From assembly GCA_038527485.1 (NCBI GenBank), contig JBCBFT010000026.1, positions 1 through 64,000 on the forward strand: a DNA stretch of 64,000 nt, read 5' to 3'. This stretch comes from JALEFZ01 sp038527485 (GTDB lineage Bacteria > Bacteroidota > Bacteroidia > J057). The position numbers were made by a program, and so were the translations under genes. This document shows positions 17,166-26,245 of the stretch, one piece after another. The notes under the pieces are model-generated. The model did no database searches. It was given only the letters and a program-made list of their open reading frames with translations, and was not told the DNA's origin. Positions within the stretch are counted from its first letter, which is position 1; each line of letters opens with the position of its first letter.

Positions 17166-17298
17166 AGCAGTCTGTGTTTCACCTTTTTTCTTCCTACTTC
17201 TCCCCGCCAGCGCCAACGTCCCGTTGGTGATTCAATTTGTCATGGCAAGTATGGCGGCAAATAGCCGCATCCGAATCGATTAGTTTGGAAACTGATTG

Positions 17299-17324
17299 TA
17301 GGACCACCGCCATGGCGTGGTCAA
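17299..17324 (+). repeat. GCGTGGTC palindromic repeat, copy 1
   Basis: GACCACC-GCCAT-GGCGTGGTC-type palindrome. 25 of 26 bases equal those at 42541-42566; the only difference is C at 17311 against T at 42553. It sits inside copy 2 of the diverged repeat. Confidence 0.7.
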
Positions 17325-17649
17325 GCTGCGCAGTTGGGAGACGCCATCAATGGCATCTCTACTACGCAGAGCGGTCTGTGTTTCACCTTTTTTCTTCCTG
17401 CTCCGCAATTTGCTGGCCTTTGTTGCCCTGCACATGCACGTATCCCCTTGATGCCACCCGCCATCGTAAACATCCCGTTGGCACTTCGATTTACCCTAAC
17501 AAAAACCTCCCTCCATTGCCACAATCTCCCACATTCATATACAAGATCACGAATACCCATTCTTTTTTTCGAAATTTTCTGTATAATGAAGAACCCTTTT
17601 CATTTCTCTACTGCACATTGGTATTTCAAAACACATCAACCCCCATTCC

Positions 17650-20600
17650 ATGAAAAAGCTTCTCCCCTTTTTGTTATTTCTAGGTATCACATGTCTGTGG
17701 ACCTCATCCCTTCACGCCACGCACTATGCAGGGACAGACATCTACTACGAATGTACAGGTCCTACAACCATCGATGTCTACACCACCGTTTATTATGACT
17801 GTGAAGGAAGTGCTTCGCAGATCTATCTCCCTGTGGGGTCCAGTACATCTATCCCTATCAGTAATAATGTAGTCCAGGTCAACCCTGTTCAGTCAGGTTG
17901 TGCTCCTCCCATTCCAACCAGTGGCTGGAATTTTGATCCTAACTTTGGTTGGACGGAAGTGACCCCGCTCTGCCCTAATGTCACCTCAGGCTGTGATCCA
18001 ACCATTGCAAATCCAGACATTGCAGGTACGGTCGCTGTACGTATCAAGAGATCTTATGACTTCGCATCCACTAGCTGTAACCTTTTTGAGATTTCCTTTA
18101 ATTCTTGCTGCCGTCCAGGAGATATCACCTCTATTTCCCAGCCATTGAATGCAGGTACTGTCCTCAATCAGACCCTTATAGATCTATCGGTCACACCCTG
18201 TAACAATGCGCCCATTCCTCCCAAAGTCTCTCAATTTTATGTCTGCCAGAGTACCGATACCTACCTAGACATGGCGTCTGTGGATCCCGATGGAGATAGC
18301 CTCGTCTATCGACTCGATACCTGCTACAGAGACTATCAAATCCCCCTCACTTACAATGTTGGTTATAGCCCCACAGCTCCTCTCGGGATCTTCTGGAATG
18401 TAAGCATCGAACCGTCAACAGGTCTCGTCAATGTCACCTCAACCAATACCATCAGCCCTGAAGTAGGTGTGATATGCATAGCCATAGATGAGTATCGAAA
18501 CGGAACATATATTGCCTCACACTATAGAGACTATCAGATTCGTACCATCTCCTGCTTTGGTGCGCGACCTGTCCTGGCCAGTAGCAGTATCTCAGGTAGT
18601 GCCAACCTCCAAGCAGATACGCTAAAGGTTTGTGAAACCTCCCTTTTGAGTCTTTTCTTTGAATTTGCCGATGCCGATACACTGGATACGCTCGTACTGG
18701 ATACCATTTTGACTCCCCATACAGTTTCTAATGTCCAAGTTTCGGGTTCTAATCCCATACTCCTCACATTCGACCTCCAAATAGATTCTAGTGCCCTGCT
18801 GGCAGGCTCCTCTCTCAACATCTCCATTAGCGACAATACTTGTCCCATTGTGCGTACAGAGCTATTTTCATGGGTTCTTCAAAAGGAAAATGTCTGTCTT
18901 CTCGGCAACGTAAATGATGCGGATTGTGGGCAAAGTAATGGGAGTATTTCACTGAATCTGATAGGATTACAAGGCCCTTTCACCTATTTATGGAGTACAG
19001 GAGATACCAGCAGCAGCATCCAAAATCTGAGTCCAGGTAACTATTGGGTAGATGTCACCGATGGCAGTGGTGGATCTTATACCGATACATTCCAAATTGC
19101 CTCAGGTGATATTGTTCTAGCAGAAAATATCACCAAGCCCAATTGTAATACCGCTGATGGAATCATTGCGGTGACAGCTGCGAATGGCAATCCCCCCTAC
19201 ACCTACCAATGGAATACAGGGGATACAACATCGACTATTGACTCGCTGGCAGCAGGAGGCTACTCCGTGATCGTAACGGATGACAGCGGGTGCGTCGCAC
19301 AAAAAACCTTCATTCTGCAAGAAGTTTCTATCTGTACCTATGAAGTATCGGGTCATGCTTATCTGGATCTGAATGGAAACTGCGTATTTGATTCGAATGA
19401 AATAGCAGTTGCCAATCAATGGATAGATTTTACTCCAGGTGGAGCCGTTTTGACTGACGCGAATGGATTTTATAGCTACGCTGTCCCTCCACTCAATTAC
19501 AATGTCTCCTATGGTAACACCACTACCTATCAGGATTCGTGCAATCCCTCAGGGATCAATGTCACGGTCAGTAATGCAGACATCACGGGCATCGATTTTG
19601 GCTTACAGGTTATTCCCCCCGATCCAGATGTAGTCATATCCGTATTGGGTTTCACTACGACGGTAGGTCCATTTACCTACAACGTGCAGGTTTCCAATAC
19701 TGATACTGTAGCGGGTAGCGGTACGTTAAAAGTTGTCATAGATAGCAGTATGCAGCTCTCAAGCACCACACCCATGGCCACTTCTGTCTCTGGTGATACA
19801 TTGATTTGGAATTATAGCCAGATCCCTCCTGCTAGCTTTGCCAATTTCACCCTCGACTTTGCTGCCATGCCTCCAAGTACCTTGGGAGATATGATATGTG
19901 TCACGGCTTGTATATTCCCAGACGGAATAGATGATGATACGACCAACAATATTGATATCCTCAAGCGCGTAGTGGTAGGTGCCTACGACCCCAACATCAA
20001 GGTTCCCAATCCGCTAGGTACAGGACCTCTTGGCTTGATGCCAGCTGACCAGTTGGAGCATACTTATCAGATTTATTTTCAAAATACGGGAACATTCCCC
20101 GCGCTGTATGTGACGATACGAGACACCATCACAGGTCCTCTCGTTCCCAGCACCTTGCGCCCCCTCAGTAGCAGCCATCCCTACACAGTGGTGATTGAAG
20201 AAGACAGCATTTTAGTCTTCACATTTGCCAATATCAATCTCCCAGACTCTGCCAGCGATCCTACAGGTAGCATAGGACACATCAACTATCGAATGGCACA
20301 CGAGCCAGGACTTCCTGCAGGGACGATGGTGCGCAACCGAGCGGCGATTTTCTTTGATTTCAATCCTCCTATCTTCACGCCATGGGCGGAAAATACATTG
20401 TACACAGACTTCACAATCAATTTTCCAGACATTGCAGGATTTGTATGTGAAGGAAGTGTCCTGACAGCAGATCTTGCTTCCGAAGGTTTGGCTCCCTACA
20501 CCTTCACCTGGGACAACCAGACAGGCAATGTCAAGCCCGATCTGAGCATGGAACTGGTCGTCGGACAGGATACAGAATACGTATTGACTGTGACGGATGC

Positions 20601-21138
20601 GCTGGGCATTCAATCTACACTGGAGGTGGAGCTACCCCTGGCGCCTGCCCCTGATGCGCAGTTTATCTTCAGTCAAAATGCGCGAAGCTTCGATTTCAAT
20701 GCACCTGCACCCTCATTTGACCTGTTTTCTTATGAATGGGACTTTGGGGATAATATAGGTACTGCGACAGATCGCAATCCTTCCTATACTTATGGAGTGG
20801 ACGGCTCATTCATCGTGACACTGATTGTCACCTCGCCCTGTGGGAGGGATACCACGACCCAACTTGTGAATACCACCAATGTGAGTATCGATGACGCCCT
20901 CAATGGACCGCGCATCTCTCCTGTACCTTTTGGTGAGACATTGTGGATCGATATGGGACAAGAAGTTGTGGCTCCTGTAGAGATTCACTTGATCAACTTA
21001 CAAGGAGAAGTGATTCAGGTGAAAGAAAATGTACAGACGACCACCATCTCATTGGCTACCTCAGATCTCGCACAGGGGATCTATTTTGTGGAGGTGAAAA
21101 TGGGAGACAAAAGATGGATAGAGAAAGTCAGAAAATAA
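17650..21138 (+). CDS. Large secreted SprB-repeat/PKD protein with T9SS sorting domain
   Basis: 1162 residues. A signal peptide ends near SSLHA. A Cys-rich N-terminal region (to about 410) starts ATHYAGTDIYYECTG, as in many gliding-associated surface proteins. Two SprB-type repeats follow (about 417-480 and 490-557; FTYLWSTGDTSSSIQNLSPG, YTYQWNTGDTTSTI). Next come an SdrD-B-like domain (about 563-650; GHAYLDLNGNCVFDSNE), CARDB/DUF11-like strands, a conserved block with GAYDPNIKVPNP and HTYQIYFQNTGTFPA (about 775-915, DUF7619-like), a PKD domain (YEWDFGDN, NPSYTYGVDGSF) and a type A sorting domain (about 1085-1162; LAQGIYFVEV). Expected role: large cell-surface adhesin or motility-related protein exported by T9SS. 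Followed by a terminator. Confidence 0.88.
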   Translation: MKKLLPFLLFLGITCLWTSSLHATHYAGTDIYYECTGPTTIDVYTTVYYDCEGSASQIYLPVGSSTSIPISNNVVQVNPVQSGCAPPIPTSGWNFDPNFGWTEVTPLCPNVTSGCDPTIANPDIAGTVAVRIKRSYDFASTSCNLFEISFNSCCRPGDITSISQPLNAGTVLNQTLIDLSVTPCNNAPIPPKVSQFYVCQSTDTYLDMASVDPDGDSLVYRLDTCYRDYQIPLTYNVGYSPTAPLGIFWNVSIEPSTGLVNVTSTNTISPEVGVICIAIDEYRNGTYIASHYRDYQIRTISCFGARPVLASSSISGSANLQADTLKVCETSLLSLFFEFADADTLDTLVLDTILTPHTVSNVQVSGSNPILLTFDLQIDSSALLAGSSLNISISDNTCPIVRTELFSWVLQKENVCLLGNVNDADCGQSNGSISLNLIGLQGPFTYLWSTGDTSSSIQNLSPGNYWVDVTDGSGGSYTDTFQIASGDIVLAENITKPNCNTADGIIAVTAANGNPPYTYQWNTGDTTSTIDSLAAGGYSVIVTDDSGCVAQKTFILQEVSICTYEVSGHAYLDLNGNCVFDSNEIAVANQWIDFTPGGAVLTDANGFYSYAVPPLNYNVSYGNTTTYQDSCNPSGINVTVSNADITGIDFGLQVIPPDPDVVISVLGFTTTVGPFTYNVQVSNTDTVAGSGTLKVVIDSSMQLSSTTPMATSVSGDTLIWNYSQIPPASFANFTLDFAAMPPSTLGDMICVTACIFPDGIDDDTTNNIDILKRVVVGAYDPNIKVPNPLGTGPLGLMPADQLEHTYQIYFQNTGTFPALYVTIRDTITGPLVPSTLRPLSSSHPYTVVIEEDSILVFTFANINLPDSASDPTGSIGHINYRMAHEPGLPAGTMVRNRAAIFFDFNPPIFTPWAENTLYTDFTINFPDIAGFVCEGSVLTADLASEGLAPYTFTWDNQTGNVKPDLSMELVVGQDTEYVLTVTDALGIQSTLEVELPLAPAPDAQFIFSQNARSFDFNAPAPSFDLFSYEWDFGDNIGTATDRNPSYTYGVDGSFIVTLIVTSPCGRDTTTQLVNTTNVSIDDALNGPRISPVPFGETLWIDMGQEVVAPVEIHLINLQGEVIQVKENVQTTTISLATSDLAQGIYFVEVKMGDKRWIEKVRK

Positions 21139-21166
21139 TAGCTGATCCCCCAAGATAGCATGAAGG

Positions 21167-21196
21167 CCGCTTCCTAATGACAGGGAGCGGTTTTTT
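21167..21196 (+). terminator. Rho-independent terminator
   Basis: CCGCTTCC (21167-21174) pairs with GGGAGCGG (21183-21190), one G-T pair, followed by TTTTTT. It ends the adhesin transcript 29 bp after the stop. Confidence 0.85.
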
Positions 21197-21257
21197 AATT
21201 ATGGGAGAAATGCAGGTATATTTTTTTAGATTGGAGAAAATACCGTCTCTTATCCTT

Positions 21258-23492
21258 ATGAAACTACTCCCCCTTCTCTTAAGCTTGAGTTTCCTTCCGC
21301 TCTTTGGTCAAACCCAAACCAATGACAACGCCTGCCTAGAAAATTATCCCCTCCATATTGTGGTCATGGGCTCTTCTACCGCAGCAGGGGCAGGTCCCTC
21401 TCATCCTGATAGTACCTGGGTCAATCGCTATCGCAGGGCACTGCAAGCCATCAATCCCGCTCATCGCGTCACCAACATCGCCCGAGGCGGATATAACACC
21501 TATCGCCTGATGCCTTCCAGTTTTATCCCACCCCCTGGACTCCCTCTACCCGACTCCACCAAAAATATTACCCAAGCCATTTCCCTCTCTCCCGATGCCA
21601 TCATCATCAATCTCCCCTCCAATGATGCGGCCCTGAATGTCTCCGCTGCTACCCAGATGCAGAATTTCCGCACGATGGTCGACAGTGCCCAGCTAGCAGG
21701 AATCCCTGTCTGGATTTGTACTACCCAACCCCGTGTATTCTCATCTAGTAAAATTGCCATTCAGCTTGAGACAAGGGATTCTATCTTAACAGTTTTTGGT
21801 CACAGAGCCATAGATTTCTGGACGGGGCTCGCCGACTCTGCGGGATTGCCGCTGTCGCAGTATGATTCTGGCGACGGCGTTCACCTCAACGATGCAGGAC
21901 ATAACATCTTGTTTGAACGCGTGCGAGGACGAGCCGTGGCAGACACTGCCTTTGCGATACGGTATGGAAGCCAGGAGCCATCCTATGAGTGGCTGGGTAT
22001 GATCAATCGGCCGGTTTGTAGTGGCAGGAAAGTTCCGTTTTCGCTTATTCGCACCAATGTAGGTACGACAGGTTCTTCAGGTGTTTCCTACCAAATCCAT
22101 CTTAGCTCGCATAGTAATGGCCTGACAATTAGTCTCAGTGACAGCTTACCTCCCCTCGAATCATGCACAGTAGATACCCTCGTAGTGGAAATCGACCTTC
22201 CCGAAGCAGATAACTGGGACCTGGAAGCCATCCTCATCCACGGATCTCAGCAAGATACCTTGAGTCAAACTCTCCAGCTTGTAGGAGAGCGTGCTCCTAT
22301 TCCTTTGGATGAATCCATTTGTTTAGGAGAAACAGTAACTCTTCGTGCACTTCCGATAGATACGGGGACATTTAGCTGGTACATATCCCCGATAGCTGAT
22401 ACTCCTTTACATATCGGAGATAGCCTTTCCATAACAGACCTTAGCCAAGACACGACATTTTGGGTGAGTGTCACAGGAGAAAGGATCACTTTTCGCGATA
22501 GTCTCCAAACTTTGGATCAATACGATCGAGACTGGAATGGCATCATGATTGACCTCATTCCCAAAGTAGACCTGATCCTCGATACCTTATTCATTCCCAT
22601 CAGTACGACAGGCAATAGGAGGTTAAACATCTATACGACACAGGGTTCCTATTTGGGCAAAGAACAGTCTCCCCAAGCCTGGCAATTGCAAGACAGTGTG
22701 GCTGTCAGTGTGACAAGCATAGGTTCGTGGATTCCCATCCCTCTAAATGCCCTTTCGCTGCAAGCAGGCGATACCACAGGACTCTACCTACACCTTGCCC
22801 AAAGTAATGGACGGCTTCGCTATCAAGCTGTGAGCACGCCTCAGCGATTTGAAAATGACGAACTCAGCTTGATTACGGGTACGGGGATCAGCCATACATT
22901 TGGGCAGACGTATTATCCTCGCATGATCAATGCAGCCTTCAGCTATCGCTATGAGATCGGTCCCTGCGAGAGTGTAACTGCTCCTCTGCAAGTGGATGTG
23001 ACCGATCCTACTTTTGACTTGGGAAATGATACTTCGCTGATGTCTGGGGATACACTCCAACTGACAGGGCCTCTAGCCGATCGCTACCTTTGGTCCACGG
23101 GAGATACGACCGCCTCCGTCACGATTGCTCAATCACAGGGAATGAATGATACCGTAGCTATTTGGTTGACCATCGAAATAGGACCTGGTTGTCAGGCCTC
23201 AGATACACTACGCATGACCTTTTCAGCTCCCTCATCTTTGGAACAATCAGAAGAGAAAGGACCAACGATATTTACCTATTATCCAGACATACAGGCATTT
23301 CAACTTCATTCGCAGCCTAAACCCGATGCCTACATTTGGTTGATGGATGGGATGGGAAGAAAAATCTACCAATGGGAGGCTCAACCTGATCCTACACATA
23401 CTTACTCGCTTCCTCCCGTTTCCCCAGGCATTTATGGATTGGTACTTTCCCATGAGGTGGAGGGCAGTTTGAAAATATGGGTGAGGAATTGA
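21258..23492 (+). CDS. Secreted SGNH/GDSL hydrolase with Ig-like tail
   Basis: 744 residues from MKLLPLLLSLSFLPLFGQ (ATG 21258; the longer frame to 21177 runs over the terminator and is rejected). SGNH hydrolase blocks: HIVVMGSSTAAG (block I, nucleophile Ser), ARGGYNT (block II), IIINLPSNDA (block III, Asn) and DGVHLNDAGH (block V, Asp-His). Then Ig/CARDB-like and Ig_7-like regions (SICLGETVTLRALPIDTGTF; VAIWLTIEIGPGC), and a sorting-like C-terminus (PGIYGLVLSHEVEGSLKIWV). It probably acts on acetyl or other ester groups of polysaccharides outside the cell. Substrate unknown. Confidence 0.85.
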   Translation: MKLLPLLLSLSFLPLFGQTQTNDNACLENYPLHIVVMGSSTAAGAGPSHPDSTWVNRYRRALQAINPAHRVTNIARGGYNTYRLMPSSFIPPPGLPLPDSTKNITQAISLSPDAIIINLPSNDAALNVSAATQMQNFRTMVDSAQLAGIPVWICTTQPRVFSSSKIAIQLETRDSILTVFGHRAIDFWTGLADSAGLPLSQYDSGDGVHLNDAGHNILFERVRGRAVADTAFAIRYGSQEPSYEWLGMINRPVCSGRKVPFSLIRTNVGTTGSSGVSYQIHLSSHSNGLTISLSDSLPPLESCTVDTLVVEIDLPEADNWDLEAILIHGSQQDTLSQTLQLVGERAPIPLDESICLGETVTLRALPIDTGTFSWYISPIADTPLHIGDSLSITDLSQDTTFWVSVTGERITFRDSLQTLDQYDRDWNGIMIDLIPKVDLILDTLFIPISTTGNRRLNIYTTQGSYLGKEQSPQAWQLQDSVAVSVTSIGSWIPIPLNALSLQAGDTTGLYLHLAQSNGRLRYQAVSTPQRFENDELSLITGTGISHTFGQTYYPRMINAAFSYRYEIGPCESVTAPLQVDVTDPTFDLGNDTSLMSGDTLQLTGPLADRYLWSTGDTTASVTIAQSQGMNDTVAIWLTIEIGPGCQASDTLRMTFSAPSSLEQSEEKGPTIFTYYPDIQAFQLHSQPKPDAYIWLMDGMGRKIYQWEAQPDPTHTYSLPPVSPGIYGLVLSHEVEGSLKIWVRN

Positions 23493-23573
23493 GTTTTGCG
23501 TATGGAATTAAACACCAAATCTTGGGTATATTGTCTATAGATCAAACCTGACTGCCATTAACCCAAAACCTCC

Positions 23574-25382
23574 ATGCGCATCCTCCGCCTCTGTCTCCTC
23601 TCTCTTTTTTTCTGTTGCCTCCAACTCCCTGCGCAGACCACGGTCGAAAAACAAGGGAGTAAATGGACATTCATAGTAGACGGAAAGCCCTTTGATGTAA
23701 AAGGTGTCACGTTTGGACATGATTCAGATACCTTACATTACGATCAGCATTTCCAAGACCTAAAGTTCCTAGGAGTCAATACCATACGCACATGGGGTAC
23801 AACTGAGCATACAGGCAAACTCTTAGACGCAGCCCAGGCACACGGAATCCGTGTCATGCTCGGCATATGGATGAGACATGGCCGGCCAGGTATGGAAGCT
23901 GACGATAGTTTTGACTACCTGAATGATACCGAAGGGAAGGAAGCCATGTATGACCACGCATTAGATGTGGTGAAAACCTATAAGGACCATCCTGCGATCT
24001 TGACTTGGGGTATCGGCAATGAGGTCTATCTCAATATGGAAACAGATGAGGAAAAACGCGTCTACTCTCATCTGCTGGAACGCATCTGCGAAGAGATCAA
24101 AAAGATCGATCCTCACCATCCCATTACTTCTGTAGAAGCATGGACCTTCGGTGTGGATTGGTGGAATCAGTATGTTCCCTCCCTGGATATCTACGGCATC
24201 AATACCTATGGCTCAGGTGCTAGCGTGATTCCCCAAGAGCTGGCGAAAACAGAGGTGAACAAACCTTATATCATTACAGAGTTTGGGGTGAGAGGTGAAT
24301 GGGAGATCACAGAAGATGCCAATGGCGTCAAACCCGAACCTTCGGACAAGGAAAAATATGAGGTGATCGTCAAAGGATACAAGGAATGGATTCAGCCCAA
24401 ACCTAATTGCCTGGGTGTGTATGTGTTTCACTATGCGAGCGATGATCGCCACATGGCGCCCTGGCTTCTCACGCACTTTGAAGGAAAAATACGCCCCCAA
24501 TATTGGGCCATCAGGGAAGCCTATACAGGAAAAAAGTCTGATAATCACGTTCCTGTGATTGAGTCGTTTGACCTGCCCAAGGATCAAACCAAAAGTGGGC
24601 GTTGGGTCCCTGTTACATTAATCGTATCTGATCAGGAAAAAGAAGCATTGGATGTCCATTTCTATTATAACCAGCGATCAGGCAGCCGCAAAAGACGGGA
24701 TCAAATGATTCAGCTGAATACGAGGGGTAGTTTAGACGAGGGATTTGAGATTCAGCTCCCGACGGTGCACGGAGGCATCAAAGTCTATGCGGGTGCTGAA
24801 GATGTCTCTGGAAATATAGGCTTCGCGACCACCTCCATCTATGTACTCGACCCAAAGGAAGCCAAACGAAAATTTTTGGTTCCCTCCGTAGAACTTCCCT
24901 TCTATGTCTACCAAGATGAAGCAGATATGCCCTACGCCGCATCGGCTTACATGGGCAACTACAAAGATATAACGGTGGATTTGCACCATACAGAAACGGT
25001 CCAATCTGGTAAAACAGCCATCAAAATCCATTATGGAGCGAAAGATAATTGGTATGGGGTAGGTTTTGTAGATCCTGCCAATGACTGGGGAGACATGCTA
25101 GGCGGCTATGACATCCGAGGAGCCAAAACCCTCAGCTTTTGGGCCAAAGCCAGCTACGACAGGCTCAATGTGACGGTGGGTTTCGGATTGATAGAGGAGG
25201 ATAAGCCCTTTCCAGACACAGCGATAGAGCTGGTCAAACTGTCCTTAACGAATGAGTGGAAACAGTATACGATTTCGACAAAAAGGCTGGATTTAAGCTG
25301 TATTAGGTCTGGGTTTGTTATTTTTTCTGCTGGGGAAGGGTTGATCCATGACATTTTCTTGGATGAGATTGTATTTGAATAG
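23574..25382 (+). CDS. Secreted GH2-like TIM-barrel glycoside hydrolase
   Basis: 602 residues with a signal peptide (MRILRLCLLSLFFCCLQLPAQ, 21 residues, cleaved after LPA). The TIM barrel (about 25-320) starts DGKPFDVKGVTFGHDS, with GVNTIRTWG, acid/base Glu about 150 in TWGIGNEVY and nucleophile Glu about 236 in YIITEFGV, as in GH2 C-terminal domains and beta-1,3-glucanosyltransferase-like enzymes. After an Ig-like linker (330-430) comes a CBM11-like beta-sandwich (about 440-602; IKIHYGAKDNWYGVGFVDP, LSFWAKASYDRLNVTVGFG). No sorting domain is evident, so periplasmic or other export. Substrate likely a beta-glucan, uncertain. Confidence 0.85.
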   Translation: MRILRLCLLSLFFCCLQLPAQTTVEKQGSKWTFIVDGKPFDVKGVTFGHDSDTLHYDQHFQDLKFLGVNTIRTWGTTEHTGKLLDAAQAHGIRVMLGIWMRHGRPGMEADDSFDYLNDTEGKEAMYDHALDVVKTYKDHPAILTWGIGNEVYLNMETDEEKRVYSHLLERICEEIKKIDPHHPITSVEAWTFGVDWWNQYVPSLDIYGINTYGSGASVIPQELAKTEVNKPYIITEFGVRGEWEITEDANGVKPEPSDKEKYEVIVKGYKEWIQPKPNCLGVYVFHYASDDRHMAPWLLTHFEGKIRPQYWAIREAYTGKKSDNHVPVIESFDLPKDQTKSGRWVPVTLIVSDQEKEALDVHFYYNQRSGSRKRRDQMIQLNTRGSLDEGFEIQLPTVHGGIKVYAGAEDVSGNIGFATTSIYVLDPKEAKRKFLVPSVELPFYVYQDEADMPYAASAYMGNYKDITVDLHHTETVQSGKTAIKIHYGAKDNWYGVGFVDPANDWGDMLGGYDIRGAKTLSFWAKASYDRLNVTVGFGLIEEDKPFPDTAIELVKLSLTNEWKQYTISTKRLDLSCIRSGFVIFSAGEGLIHDIFLDEIVFE

Positions 25383-25449
25383 AATATATACGCCCAAATT
25401 AGTGCAGGTATTTCCGTTTATACCTAAATCCATGAGTGAAGTCGTTGAT

Positions 25450-25482
25450 TGATATATTTTTTTGATATATATTTATGATATA
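25450..25482 (+). promoter_or_regulatory. Triple 13-bp-spaced TGATATA operator
   Basis: TGATATAT at 25450-25457 and 25463-25470 and TGATATA at 25476-25482: three direct repeats at exactly 13-bp spacing, ending 11 bp before the antitoxin start. This is the expected place for an RHH antitoxin to bind its own promoter. Confidence 0.6.
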
Positions 25483-25493
25483 AAAGATATGTA

Positions 25494-25724
25494 ATGAAGA
25501 GTATATCACTCAAGCTAAACGATCCTATTTTGCAGGAAACTGAAAAGCTCTTGGATCATCTTAAGATAAGTCGGAATAAGTATATCAATGAAGCCATCGC
25601 ATTCTATAATGAGCATCAAAGACGAAAACTATGGGAGGAGCAACTGAAGAAAGAGTCTCAATTGATTGCCCAAGATTCGTTAGAGGTTTTGTCCGAGTTT
25701 GAATCCCTAGAAGATGAAATGTAA
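25494..25724 (+). CDS. Ribbon-helix-helix antitoxin
   Basis: 76 residues. The N-terminal strand KSISLKLNDPILQETEKLL followed by ISRNKYINEAIAFYNEHQ is a CopG/Arc-type ribbon-helix-helix. The acidic C-terminus (LEVLSEFESLEDEM) is the usual toxin-neutralising tail. Its end overlaps the toxin gene by 11 bp, so the two are translationally coupled. It is expected to repress its promoter by binding the TGATATA repeats just upstream. Confidence 0.88.
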   Translation: MKSISLKLNDPILQETEKLLDHLKISRNKYINEAIAFYNEHQRRKLWEEQLKKESQLIAQDSLEVLSEFESLEDEM

Positions 25725-26055
25725 ACAATTTGAAATTTGGTTGGCAGATTTAAATCCAAGATTTGGTACAGAAACAGGAAAGACTAGGCCTGTGTTAATT
25801 GTTCAAAGTGACTTACTCAATACTGTTCATCCATCGTCCATTATCTGTCCCATCACAACCAACGTAAGAAAGGGCGTAAGTATCTTAAGGGTGAATGTAT
25901 CTGTAGGAGAAGGAGGTTTGAAAAGAGACAGTTCCATCATGATTGACCAAGTTCGAGCGATTGATAATAAAAGACTTATCAAGAAATTAGGTATTCTATC
26001 AGATAAATTAGCTGCCAAAGTCAAGGAGAATTTACAGATTGTCATGGATCTTTAG
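25714..26055 (+). CDS. MazF/PemK-family mRNA interferase toxin
   Basis: 113 residues. FEIWLADLNPRFGTETGKTRPVLIVQSD (residues about 5-32), ICPITTNVRKG and DSSIMIDQVRAIDNKRL are the three MazF/PemK core blocks. The Arg in KTRPV and the Ser/Thr of CPITTN correspond to the usual active site. It cleaves RNA at short motifs; the sequence preference cannot be read here. Neutralised by the RHH protein encoded upstream. Confidence 0.93.
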   Translation: MKCKQFEIWLADLNPRFGTETGKTRPVLIVQSDLLNTVHPSSIICPITTNVRKGVSILRVNVSVGEGGLKRDSSIMIDQVRAIDNKRLIKKLGILSDKLAAKVKENLQIVMDL

Positions 26056-26245
26056 TATGGGCTCTCCCTCTCTCTTACTTTCCACATAAGGGCACAACCC
26101 TAAGCGTCACAGAATCTTAAGTGAATGCTGTGAGCGTATCCCTACCTCATGTTGGCACGCCCTCTTTATTCATATGCAAATATGTATTTATGAAAACTTT
26201 CTTATATTTAATACGAACACACATTAAAAATTAGTCTCAGATATT

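Larger units (their letters stand above)
17037..17490. repeat. Diverged tandem repeats, 2.3 copies
   Basis: Copy 1 begins near 17037 and copy 2 near 17202 (165 bp later). They share CCCGCCAGC, AACGTCCCGTT, CATGGCAAGT, TGGCGGCAAATAGCCGCA, TTGGAAACT, CGCAGAGC and GTCTGTGTTTCACC, in this order. A partial third copy near 17457 keeps CCCGCCA, AACATCCCGTTGG and CACTTCGATTTACC. Copy 2 is longer because palindromic sequence occupies its middle. Confidence 0.7.
16572..17649. other. Intergenic region with degenerate repeats
   Basis: About 1.1 kb without a credible gene. 16572-17030 shows nothing recognisable. 17037-17490 holds two to three diverged copies of a repeat and two kinds of hairpin (separate entries). 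Frames at 17237-17653 and 17334-17798 only translate the repeats. Confidence 0.55.

Noticed and set aside
17237..17798. Two overlapping plus-strand frames of 138 and 154 codons
   Set aside because: They run through the diverged repeats and into the signal peptide of the adhesin gene in another frame; no motif, Cys/Pro-rich chance text.
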